From: Candidatus Daviesbacteria bacterium
GTDB lineage: Bacteria > Patescibacteriota > Microgenomatia > Daviesbacterales > UBA10151
NCBI GenBank assembly: GCA_021731695.1
Contig: JAKFWZ010000030.1
Coordinates: forward strand, 1 to 47,346
DNA: 47,346 nucleotides
Direction: 5' to 3'
Numbering within the stretch: position 1 is the first letter of the stretch; each line of letters begins with the position of its first letter. The notes under the pieces were generated by a model that did not search any database, was not told where the DNA came from, and saw only the letters and a list, made by a program, of their open reading frames with translations. Made by a program: the position numbers and the translations under genes. Positions 7,081 to 15,100 of the stretch are shown piece after piece.

Positions 7081-8184
7081 ATGGTAATTTTGGGCATTGA
7101 AACCTCTTGTGATGAAACAGCAGCCGCGATCCTCCGAAAAACAGATAAAAATATTGAGGTGCTTTCGAACGTGATCGCCTCAAGTGCCAAACTTCAATCA
7201 GAATTTGGCGGGATTATTCCCGAACAAGCAGCCAGAGAGCAGCTCAAATTCATAATCCCGGTAATCAAACAGGCGATTAACGAATCACGATTGACGATTA
7301 ACGATATTGATGCAATCGCAGTAACTCAGGGCCCCGGTTTAATTGGTTCTCTTTTAATCGGCGTTGAAACTGCAAAAACACTGGCGCTGGTTTTAAACAA
7401 ACCGCTTGTGCCTATTAATCATCTTATAGGCCATTTCTACGGAAACTGGATTCCCTCTTCGTCATCGCGCAGCGAGATCGCGCCAGCGTCATTGCGAGAC
7501 CATGAAATGGCGAAGCAATCTAAGAAAACCGGGATTGCCGCGTCGACTTCGTCTCCTCGCAATGACGTCTTTCGCATACCAACCTTTCCAATTATTGGTC
7601 TTCTTGTCTCAGGCGGACATTCTGATTTGGTTTTATTTACAGATCATAATGAATATGAGTATTTAGGCGGAACCAGAGATGATGCAGCCGGGGAATGTTT
7701 TGATAAGTGCGCACGCCTTATGAATTTACCCTACCCGGGAGGACCTGAGATTTCAAAGCTGGCGGCCAAAGGAAAGCCAAGTATAAATTTACCAAAACCT
7801 ATGGTTTCATCCGGTGATTTTGATTTTTCTTTTTCCGGCCTAAAAACAGCTGTCTCAAATTTCATTAAAGCAAATCCTAATTATAATAAAAACGATTTAG
7901 CTGCCTCAATTCAGAGCCGGATTATTGAATCGCTTGTTAAAAAAACAACTGATGCTGCAAAAAAGCACAATATTAAAAACATAATGATAGCCGGAGGAGT
8001 TGCTGCTAATGTTGAGCTTTCGCGTGCTCTGCGGACTTCTTTCAACGGGGAGGTTTTTTCGCCGTCGCACAATATTTTTTGCACTGACAACGCAGCGATG
8101 ATAGCTTCAGCTGCTTTCTTTGTTGGTAAACCCATCGATCCCCTAATGCTTCAAGCAAATCCCAATCTTTCACTCACTCAGTGA
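7081..8184 (+). CDS. tsaD: tRNA N6-adenosine threonylcarbamoyltransferase TsaD, with an in-frame insertion
   Basis: A 367-aa protein. TsaD transfers the threonylcarbamoyl group from TC-AMP to A37 of ANN-decoding tRNAs, with TsaB and TsaE. Visible motifs are LGIETSCDETAAAI at the N-terminus, EQAAREQ, the metal-ligand motif HLIGH, LLVSGGHSDLV, SGLKTAV, IAGGVAANVELSRAL and CTDNAAMIAS. Between HFYGNWIP and IPTFPIIGLLVSGGH the protein carries about 36 extra residues (about 125-162). These are encoded by a palindromic DNA repeat, whereas most TsaD proteins have only a short loop there. The reading frame stays open and every core motif is intact, so the enzyme is probably functional. Confidence 0.95.
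   Translation: MVILGIETSCDETAAAILRKTDKNIEVLSNVIASSAKLQSEFGGIIPEQAAREQLKFIIPVIKQAINESRLTINDIDAIAVTQGPGLIGSLLIGVETAKTLALVLNKPLVPINHLIGHFYGNWIPSSSSRSEIAPASLRDHEMAKQSKKTGIAASTSSPRNDVFRIPTFPIIGLLVSGGHSDLVLFTDHNEYEYLGGTRDDAAGECFDKCARLMNLPYPGGPEISKLAAKGKPSINLPKPMVSSGDFDFSFSGLKTAVSNFIKANPNYNKNDLAASIQSRIIESLVKKTTDAAKKHNIKNIMIAGGVAANVELSRALRTSFNGEVFSPSHNIFCTDNAAMIASAAFFVGKPIDPLMLQANPNLSLTQ
7487..7567. repeat. Palindromic repeat inserted inside tsaD
   Basis: A perfect 12-bp inverted repeat CGTCATTGCGAG (7487-7498) and CTCGCAATGACG (7556-7567), with inner GAAGCAATC and GATTGCCGC arms. It is of the GTCATTGCGAG type known as a dispersed intergenic repeat. Here it is read through in frame. Confidence 0.8.
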
Positions 8185-8185
8185 A

Positions 8186-8214
8186 TTTACTTTTTAGAAA
8201 AAGATGTATATAAT
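8186..8214 (+). promoter_or_regulatory. Promoter of the T-box/valS transcript
   Basis: TTTACT (8186-8191), a 17-nt spacer and TATAAT (8209-8214). Transcription would begin close to 8221, at the foot of T-box Stem I. Confidence 0.72.
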
Positions 8215-8220
8215 CTCCCT

Positions 8221-8350
8221 GAAAGCGTTGAGACAGACTAACGTCACCTGTTGAGCTTTCCGGTAAAGACCGTTATCTCTTAAAGAGAACAAATTTGGGT
8301 GGTACCACGGTGCACATCGTCCCATAAAGAAGGGATTGGTGTGCTTTTTT
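8221..8350 (+). ncRNA. T-box riboswitch, valine specifier, very short Stem I
   Basis: The T-box core reads UUUGGGUGGUACCACGG (about 8294-8310), with the UGGU bulge that pairs with a tRNA NCCA end carrying discriminator A. Stem I is short: GAAAGC (8221-8226) pairs with GCUUUC (8255-8260), and ACAG pairs with CUGU around an 11-nt loop ACUAACGUCAC. That loop contains GUC, a valine codon, followed by a purine, matching the downstream valS. Two small hairpins follow (CGGU-AAAG-ACCG and CUCU-UAA-AGAG). GGG (8297-8299) can pair with CCC (8321-8323) as antiterminator. Uncharged tRNA-Val should favour read-through. Confidence 0.85.
8312..8350 (+). terminator. T-box intrinsic terminator
   Basis: GCACATCGTCCC pairs with GGGATTGGTGTGC over about 12 bp with one bulge, followed by TTTTTT. 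The CCC of the 5' arm is shared with the antiterminator. Confidence 0.85.
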
Positions 8351-8563
8351 ATGTTAAAAGACGGAGAAAACATCATAATTGCAACTGCTAGGGGGTTGCG
8401 ACAACGATTAACCCGCAATCCTGATGTACCCATTCAAATAGTAGATGAAGGACTAATTGTGAACACCAGAGAAAGAGGGGATTTGTTTGCAACTCGTATG
8501 CACATAAGCAACGAACCAATTAGTCCAAAAAATAAACGGATAGTGCTATTCTTAGAAGGATAA
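8351..8563 (+). CDS. Small unknown ORF between the T-box and valS
   Basis: The ORF track starts at TTG 8336, but that lies inside the terminator hairpin; the first ATG is at 8351, directly after the U-tract, giving 70 aa. The peptide (MLKDGENIIIATARGLRQRL to KNKRIVLFLEG) has no family I recognise and no membrane helix. It ends 5 nt before the valS start and contains the valS Shine-Dalgarno AGAAGGA in its last codons, so the two are probably coupled. It could be a small regulatory or accessory protein, or a translated leader. Confidence 0.5.
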   Translation: MLKDGENIIIATARGLRQRLTRNPDVPIQIVDEGLIVNTRERGDLFATRMHISNEPISPKNKRIVLFLEG

Positions 8564-8568
8564 AGTTA

Positions 8569-10704
8569 ATGGATAAAATTTACGATCAGTTAAAAACAGA
8601 GGCAAAGTGGTATAAATTCTGGGAGGATTCAGGTTTCTTTAAACCAGAAATAAATCCATACGGAAAACCTTTTACCATAATTCTTCCTCCACCTAATGCC
8701 AATGCTGATTTACATTTCGGACACGCAATGATGTCTATTGAAGACATATTAATCAGATATCACAGAATGAAAGGCGAGGCAGCATTATGGCTTCCGGGGT
8801 CAGATCATGCCGGTTTTGAAACTCAGGTTGTTTTCGAAAAAAGGCTTAAAGCTGAAGGAAAATCCAGATTTGATTATGACCGCGACACCCTTTATCAGAT
8901 GATTTGGGACTATGTTCAGACCAATAAGTCAGGAATGGAAAACCAATTAAGAAGACTCGGGTTTTCATTGGATTGGTCAAGGGAAAAATTCACTTTAGAT
9001 CCAGACATCATTGACGAAGTTTATAAAACATTTAAGAAGATGTTTGACGAAGAGTTAATCTACCGGGACTATAGATTAGTTAATTACTGCACGAGAGACG
9101 GTACATCTTTTTCAGATCTGGAAGTAGTCCACGTTGAACAAAAGGACCCCCTCTACTATCTAAAGTATGGACCTTTTACCATTGCCACTGTTCGTCCTGA
9201 AACAAAATTTGGAGATACTGCAGTTGCAGTTAATCCAAACGATGATCGCTATAAAGAATGGGTTGGTAAAGAAATTGAAGTCGAAGGTTTAATTGGTAAA
9301 TATAAACTTAAGGTTATCGCCGATGAATTAATTGATCCGGAATTTGGAACGGGTGCTGCAAAAGTTACACCATCAATTGATTTTAAAGATTTTCAGATGA
9401 GCAAACGCCACAATCTCGAATTAAAAATGATTGTAGGGTTTGACGGAAAGTTAACTGATGTTGCCGGATCATATGCCGGGCTTTATGTTAATCAGGCTAG
9501 AAAAAAAGTTGTTGAGGATATGCAAGAGAAAGGCTTGATTGAAAAAATTGACGAGGATTATACTCATACAGTTTCCAAATGTTATAAATGCGGAACGACT
9601 CTTGAACCTCTTCCTTTGGAACAGTGGTTTTTGAATGTACAGGAGTTAAAGAAAGAAGCGTTAGCGGTTGTTAAAGAAAAAAAGATAGCGATATATCCTA
9701 AGAATTTTGAGGAGCAGTATAACCAATGGCTGACCAATTTAAACGATTGGAATATTTCACGTCAGACGGTTTGGGGAATAAGAATCCCTGCATGGAATTG
9801 TTTAGCCTGCAATGCGTGGATTACAACCACGGGCGAGACTCCTACCACATGCGATAAGTGCAGCAGCAAAAATTTAAAACAAGACAGCGATACTTTTGAT
9901 ACTTGGTTTTCTTCTGGGCAGTGGCCGGTTGTAACATTAAAAACAACTAAGCCCGGCGACTTTGAAAAATTTTATCCGACCTCAGTAATGGAAACCGGAT
10001 ATGATATTTTAAAAGCCTGGGTTTCAAGAATGGTAATGTTAGGACTTTATACAACCGGCGAAGTCCCCTTTAAAGATGTTATTTTGCATGGACTTGTCCG
10101 TGATCCGCTGGGACAAAAAATGAGCAAATCAAAAGGCAATGTTGTCTCTCCTATGGAAGTTGTTGATCAATACGGAGCAGATGCAGCAAGAATGGCATTG
10201 GTTTATGGGACTGCCTTAGGGCATGATCAGAACTTATCTCATCCAAAACTCCAAGCAATGAGAAACTTTACCAATAAGCTTTGGAATATCGCACGATTTA
10301 TTATCGAATTTGATCCTTCTGTCATCCCTGGCGACAAACCAGGGATCCAGGCAAAAACAATCTGGATTCCTGATCAAGTCCGGAATGACAAACTTAGCGC
10401 TGAGGATAAAGCAATTTTAGAAAAACTTAATCTGACCATTAAGAAGGTTTCAGATAGTTTAGATCAATTTAGATTCCATGACGGAGCAGATGCTCTATAT
10501 GAATTTATCTGGCATGAGTTTGCTGATAAGTATATTGAATCTACTAAACAAAGACGGGAAGAAGCACAGCCAATTTTAGAATATGTTTTCAGAACTTCGC
10601 TGGAGCTTTTACATCCATTTATGCCGTTTATCACCGAAGAGCTCTGGCAAAAACTACCTCACGAAGGCGAGTCGATCATGATTACCAGATGGCCTGCTGA
10701 TTAA
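8569..10704 (+). CDS. valS: Valine--tRNA ligase, short form
   Basis: A 711-aa class I synthetase that charges tRNA-Val. It has the HIGH signature as HFGHAM after PPPNANADL, the editing-domain stretch IATVRPETKFGDTAVAV, a CxxC-type zinc-like segment (CYKCGT, and CLACNAW with CDKCSS), LHGLVRDPLGQKMSKSKGN with the KMSKS loop, and a C-terminal anticodon domain ending near ITEELWQKLPH. It stops where longer ValRS proteins (about 850-950 aa) continue into a C-terminal coiled coil, so that arm is absent. Residues about 584-607 (VIPGDKPGIQAKTIWIPDQV) are encoded by a palindromic repeat inserted before the anticodon domain. It is regulated by the upstream valine T-box. Confidence 0.95.
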   Translation: MDKIYDQLKTEAKWYKFWEDSGFFKPEINPYGKPFTIILPPPNANADLHFGHAMMSIEDILIRYHRMKGEAALWLPGSDHAGFETQVVFEKRLKAEGKSRFDYDRDTLYQMIWDYVQTNKSGMENQLRRLGFSLDWSREKFTLDPDIIDEVYKTFKKMFDEELIYRDYRLVNYCTRDGTSFSDLEVVHVEQKDPLYYLKYGPFTIATVRPETKFGDTAVAVNPNDDRYKEWVGKEIEVEGLIGKYKLKVIADELIDPEFGTGAAKVTPSIDFKDFQMSKRHNLELKMIVGFDGKLTDVAGSYAGLYVNQARKKVVEDMQEKGLIEKIDEDYTHTVSKCYKCGTTLEPLPLEQWFLNVQELKKEALAVVKEKKIAIYPKNFEEQYNQWLTNLNDWNISRQTVWGIRIPAWNCLACNAWITTTGETPTTCDKCSSKNLKQDSDTFDTWFSSGQWPVVTLKTTKPGDFEKFYPTSVMETGYDILKAWVSRMVMLGLYTTGEVPFKDVILHGLVRDPLGQKMSKSKGNVVSPMEVVDQYGADAARMALVYGTALGHDQNLSHPKLQAMRNFTNKLWNIARFIIEFDPSVIPGDKPGIQAKTIWIPDQVRNDKLSAEDKAILEKLNLTIKKVSDSLDQFRFHDGADALYEFIWHEFADKYIESTKQRREEAQPILEYVFRTSLELLHPFMPFITEELWQKLPHEGESIMITRWPAD
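10320..10390. repeat. Palindromic repeat inserted inside valS
   Basis: The ends TGTCATCCC and GGAATGACA form a near-perfect inverted repeat, with an inner CCTGG/CCAGG hairpin. The sequence CTGGATTCCTGATCAAGTC is typical of dispersed intergenic palindromes. It is translated in frame. Confidence 0.75.
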
Positions 10705-11002
10705 CTCCTGTAAATGTTTTTTATCCAGTAATCCTTAACAAAAGACAAAGCTAGCGTAGATAATAAAAACACTACAGTAGGAATTAAAGCATTTAACCAG
10801 GGATCAATTTTAAGACAGAATAAAAATAAACTGCAATCAGTAAGTAGGTTAAAAGGGCGATTAATCCTTTTCTGAACCAGGAACCTTCCTAAGCCTTATT
10901 TGCCTCAACAGTTCTATTGCGAAGTTTTATCTGAGCAACAGAATCCTCAAGATTCTGATTTCTTTTTTCAATAGCCTTAACTCTTTCCTTTAGCTCTTCC
11001 AT
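10701..11002 (-). pseudogene. Decayed gene for a small coiled-coil/two-helix membrane protein
   Basis: Reading from the ATG at 11002, the frame gives MEELKERVKAIEKRNQNLED and continues to NKA, where a TAG interrupts. The same frame then reads EGSWFRKGLIALLTYLLIAV up to LKLIPG and stops. One extra base after TTAAAA would restore KIDPWLNALIPTVVFLLSTL to IYRS. A TGG-to-TAG change (Trp expected at NKA-W-EGSW) plus a one-base loss in an A-run would explain both breaks. The intact protein would have an N-terminal coiled coil and two membrane helices, a type I recall from CPR genomes. Its end overlaps the valS stop by 4 nt. Sequencing error could explain the frameshift but less easily both defects. 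Confidence 0.65.
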
Positions 11003-11283
11003 CGAAAAATTATAATTCTTTTGAGAATTAATGAAAAGAATTTATACGTAGAGATTTACTCTCATTCTTTGGGTATAGCAGAAATTTTAAGCGGCCCGTC
11101 TAAATGGTTTGTCTGCAGGAGTTGTTTTAATTATCCTGGTTCGTCTTATCTTAAAGGCTTGAGTGCCCGTCGTTTTAAAGGAATCATAGGGGTAAATATG
11201 CGTCTTTCGGGTATCAGTTTTGGGTGAGGTGTGAACGTGGAATCTTCGACTTCCCTATCTAAACTTCTCATAGTTTAAATAAA
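11003..11283. other. Non-coding or decayed stretch between the pseudogene and rplY
   Basis: I see no convincing gene. A 41-codon minus-strand frame from 11270 (MRSLDREVEDSTFTPHPKLI to LKPLR) looks protein-like but lacks a Shine-Dalgarno and is followed by several stops in a frame that still looks partly coding (LKQLLQTNHLDGPLKISAIP). The 68-aa plus-strand ORF 11021-11227 is probably chance. It could hold another decayed gene; a structured RNA was considered without a match. Confidence 0.3.
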
Positions 11284-12090
11284 TTATTCAACAGATTTTT
11301 CGTCAGATTTATTTTCAGTCTTATCACTTCCCTCTTCCTTTGGCTCGCCGGAGGCGGCACCACCCTCAGCTTTTGCTTCTCCCTCAACTCCCTCTTCTCC
11401 CTCAGCGCCTTCAGCTTTCTCCCCTTCTTCGCCTTCTTTCGCTTCCCCACCTTCAGATACTTCAGCTGCGTCTGCCGCTGCTTCTGCCTCAGCTGCCTGT
11501 TCTTCAAGCAAAGCCTTCATTTCTTCTGTAACTGCATTATCTAACTTAACAACAACCTCTTCAGGTTCAGCCAAAATTGTAAGTAAGCTGCGGTCAAGAT
11601 TTAAGTCTGCAACGGTAATTGCATCCCCTATTTCTTTAAGAGACTCAATATTTACTTCTATATTTTCAATAAGGTCTGTTGGTAACGCTTCAACATTGAC
11701 CTCACCCAATGTCTGAAGAACTACAGTCTCTCCTAATTTAACCGACTCAGGACCTTCGCCAATCAAGACAATCGGGACAGGTACTGTAACTTTCTCTTTT
11801 AGGTTAACTGCATAAAAACCAACATGCAGAATACGATCTGTAACAGGACTCACATCAATCTCCTTAACCATCACAGGCCTAGTTCTGTCATCACCTATTT
11901 TTAGATCAATAAGACCTGTTTCTCCGGATTGTTTAAAAACTTTTTTAAAACTGATTTCATCAATGCTGACATGTTCAACTTCTTTGATATTTCCGAATAC
12001 ATGTGCGGGAAGCTTGCCTTCTTTGCGAAGATTTTTAACTTTTTTACCTAATACGGTTCTGTCTGTTGCTTTGAGTGGAATTCTATCCAT
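11284..12090 (-). CDS. rplY: 50S ribosomal protein L25 (TL5/Ctc type) with long acidic tail
   Basis: A 268-aa protein. Residues 1-90 match the L25 fold that binds 5S rRNA (RTVLGKKVKNLRKEGKLPAHVFG and RILHVGFYAVNLKEKV). Residues about 95-185 form the TL5/Ctc C-terminal beta domain (VPIVLIGEGPESVKLGETVV, EALPTDLIENIEVNIESL). The last 80 or so residues are almost only Glu, Ala, Gly, Lys and Ser, a disordered acidic extension longer than usual. A promoter TTGCTT-17-TTATCT lies 8 nt upstream of the ATG, so it is probably transcribed separately from the envelope genes before it. Confidence 0.93.
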   Translation of the reverse strand: MDRIPLKATDRTVLGKKVKNLRKEGKLPAHVFGNIKEVEHVSIDEISFKKVFKQSGETGLIDLKIGDDRTRPVMVKEIDVSPVTDRILHVGFYAVNLKEKVTVPVPIVLIGEGPESVKLGETVVLQTLGEVNVEALPTDLIENIEVNIESLKEIGDAITVADLNLDRSLLTILAEPEEVVVKLDNAVTEEMKALLEEQAAEAEAAADAAEVSEGGEAKEGEEGEKAEGAEGEEGVEGEAKAEGGAASGEPKEEGSDKTENKSDEKSVE

Positions 12091-12098
12091 GTTGTGTA

Positions 12099-12127
12099 AG
12101 ATAACACAAAAGCGACGCCTGAAGCAA
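12099..12127 (-). promoter_or_regulatory. Putative rplY promoter
   Basis: On the minus strand TTGCTT (12122-12127), a 17-nt spacer and TTATCT (12099-12104), then TACACAAC and the ATG. The -10 to ATG distance is 8 nt. Confidence 0.5.
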
Positions 12128-12136
12128 GCGAGAGAG

Positions 12137-15100
12137 CTACTTAACTACCTTAAACTCAAAAACTCTGTCAGTTTGAAGATCTGTTATGATTTTCACTTCC
12201 TGAACGCCAGCAGAAGAATCCTCCGGCCTCTCTGCGAGTTTATAATTAATCGGATAAGTTAAGATAAAATCTAAAGGATCGGCCAGCATTCCTGCTTGTT
12301 TAAATATTTCCATTCGATATAAAACTTCATTATCGGCAAAATTCAAAGGCTCACCCAATTCATATTCAAAAACCAAAGTCTTTTGTTCTTTCGGAGCAAC
12401 TGAAATTAAAGCAGAGAATGCACTACGTTCATAATCAGAGAAAGGCAAAAATTGAGCAGTTATATCCTGATCATTTAAAGTCGCTTTAGTTAATTTAGAC
12501 CCCAAAGGTGTGTATATTTTAAGTCTATTTTTATATGTACCCGCAGGGAAGATGTCTGAGGGAGAATTGTTTTTATAATTAATCTTCAGCTGATGGCGCA
12601 CTGCACCTTCTTTTGTGAAGGATGCATTTACCGTCATTTTCCTTTGCAGGTAGTAATTGGCTTTATTTGCTCCCATATTTGATTCAATCACTCCGAGAAA
12701 ATCACTCGTTATGCCCTCTTTTTTCTCGGCTCCTCTCGGGAATACTCCGGACCAATTACTTGAAGCCAAATATGAAAAAAGAGACGGATCTTCAAGATAA
12801 ACAAGCAAATGCTTTTCCTTAAGCGATTTACCCAGAGCCTGAATAATAGCCGGCCAATTTTGTTTTGAAAGATAGAATATTTTATTAAACATTTGGTTTT
12901 GCAAAGAAGTTAAATAATTCTTTTTAGCCTGGGAACCGGGAAAAAAGTTCGTTTCAGCATGCGAGATAGCTTTTTCAAATAAATTTGAGCCGTTTACTGA
13001 TTCTCCGTATTCAGGCAAATCAACTCCACCTACTGCATCAAGCAGATAGCCTGAACCCTTAAGATCAAGTGCAATTACCCCATGCACCGGCTCCCCTGCT
13101 TCTCTTTTATAAAAAAAGCTGGCCTGACGTGCCGATGAAGGAAAGTCCGGTTCATAATTTGAATCGCGCAGATAGAGCCTTTCCATATTCATATCAGACT
13201 TCAAATCCGGCGGCGGTGCGATCACATCGGCTAATTGCCCATCCAAATTATAAATATCGTCCACTTTAATTGCCTTAAGTCTTCCGTCCTCAAAATCCAG
13301 CTTTGCATACGAACCAATAAATCCTCCACCCGGTCTTAGCTCTAAATTATTTTGGAGCAAAACCAGATAAGACTTCTTCGTACCGACTGCAGTAATCTCG
13401 GGCATTAAAGCTGCAGCGGATTTTGCCTGTTCAACTAAAACCTGATAATAGACAATTCTCAATTTTAAATCATCAATCCTGTCTGCCGCGAATTCAGGCA
13501 AACCCTGCTTTAAATTCTTATCGCTCAAATTGGCGGAAATCTTGGAGAGCTTTGTTGAGGCAAATTGTAAATCACGTTCAGCATTCTCATAATAAGGCGC
13601 CGGATTATCCCGTGATTGCCCGGAAATTATTTTTGTAGTCTCAAATAAAGATTTGCTGCCGCGTGTTGCATACAACACCCCATCTGTACCTTCTTTGGCC
13701 AGATCAGCAATTCTTGAAGCTTTTTCAACACCATTTTGAATTAGTGGGATTTTTTCTAAAATTCCGGTATTATCTAAAACATTTTCAAATTCCCCTATTC
13801 TCTTCTGCGCTTCGACGACCTCTGACTCAGCTCTGTCAAATTCACCTTTTTCAAGAGCATCGCGGGATGAAAGCAAATTATTACGGATCTCAAATCCCTG
13901 ATAACCTAAATATATAAACGGCCAGACAAGTCCGTAAAGCAAAACTGCTGTAAGGATCGCTACCCAAAAAAATCTTTTTGCCTTACTGCCACCTGTTTTT
14001 CTAATTTCTGCTTCGAGTTCTTTATCTAAATCCTGCTTATCGTTTTTCGTTCTTCGTTTTTCGTTTTCTTGATCCTCCTTCCTCTTCATTTCTCCCTCTT
14101 CATTATTTTCTCTTCCCTCTTCTCTATTTAGGAATCCTGATCCGGCAAACGACCAACTTTTTGAATATTCACTTTTTTCATTTTGAGTTTTTGGTACCAG
14201 CTCCGGATTTTCTTTAAAGTAAGCAATTGTTTCTCTTAAGGCCTTTAGGATTGGAGTCTGGGGTTTCCATGATAATTCTTTAATTGCTTTCAAAAGATTC
14301 GGAGTCGGCCACTCTGGTAGTTTAGTTAGCTCAGGTGGATTTTCTTCAGACCAGACTGGGTTAGATAAGATTTGCTTAATTTCGGATAACTTAACCGGAT
14401 GCAAAAGCGCTCCATCATAGATTTTATTTGAGGTTGAACCGGCTAAAACAGCTTTTGTTAAAAGACGCACCGCATCATCAACGAATAAACTTCTTTCTGT
14501 AAAAACTAAACTGGTTTTTTCATCTGAAAGAGTATCGTTAACAGTGGCTGCAATTAATCTCGCCAGTGGATTTTGATCCTCAAGAATCATTCCCGGGCCA
14601 AAAACATCTGCCAGACGAACTACGCGGCCGTTAAGATTGAAATGCTTTATACCTTTAGCAAATTTAGACTCAGATTCCTTAATGATCCGATTTTTCCCCT
14701 CAGGAGATCTGGCATAAAGATTAATTGTGCTTGAATAAACTAAACGTGGCTTGTCACTACTTCCTGTTTCTTTGTGGGAATGTTTTTCTTTAAAATCTTT
14801 AGCAAATTCAATAAAATTAATAACTCCACGCCCTAGGATTACATCCGGCACTTCAGAATCTGTAATAAAAAAGCCGTAATCAAAGCGGGACAAGTTAAGG
14901 TTAATTAACTGCTCAAGTGATCTGCCCTGATCAAATGCTAAATTCAGAAAATGAAAATCCTTATTCTTTGAAAACTCGTCTACAGATGATTTATCTGCAT
15001 AAGTTAAATCATCTATTGCCAGTACCTGAATATTTTTCTCAAGAAGACTTTTTATTAAATGCACACCAACTAAGTTGCACGAGGTAATAATAACCGCAAC

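Noticed and set aside
8336-8350. TTG start for the small ORF before valS
   Set aside because: It lies within the T-box terminator hairpin; the ATG at 8351 is the first plausible start.
10701-11002. Recoded TAG (read-through) in the small membrane-protein gene
   Set aside because: TAG serves as a normal stop elsewhere (dnaA), and a separate frameshift exists, so decay is simpler.
11021-11227. 68-aa plus-strand ORF
   Set aside because: No promoter or Shine-Dalgarno, no family resemblance, and a competing minus-strand frame; likely chance.
11003-11283. tmRNA, RNase P RNA or SRP RNA in the gap before rplY
   Set aside because: No tag-peptide frame, no RNase P conserved core and no SRP tetraloop motif could be found on either strand.
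11268-11531. ORFs overlapping the end of rplY on both strands
   Set aside because: Low-complexity shadows of the Glu/Ala-rich L25 tail.
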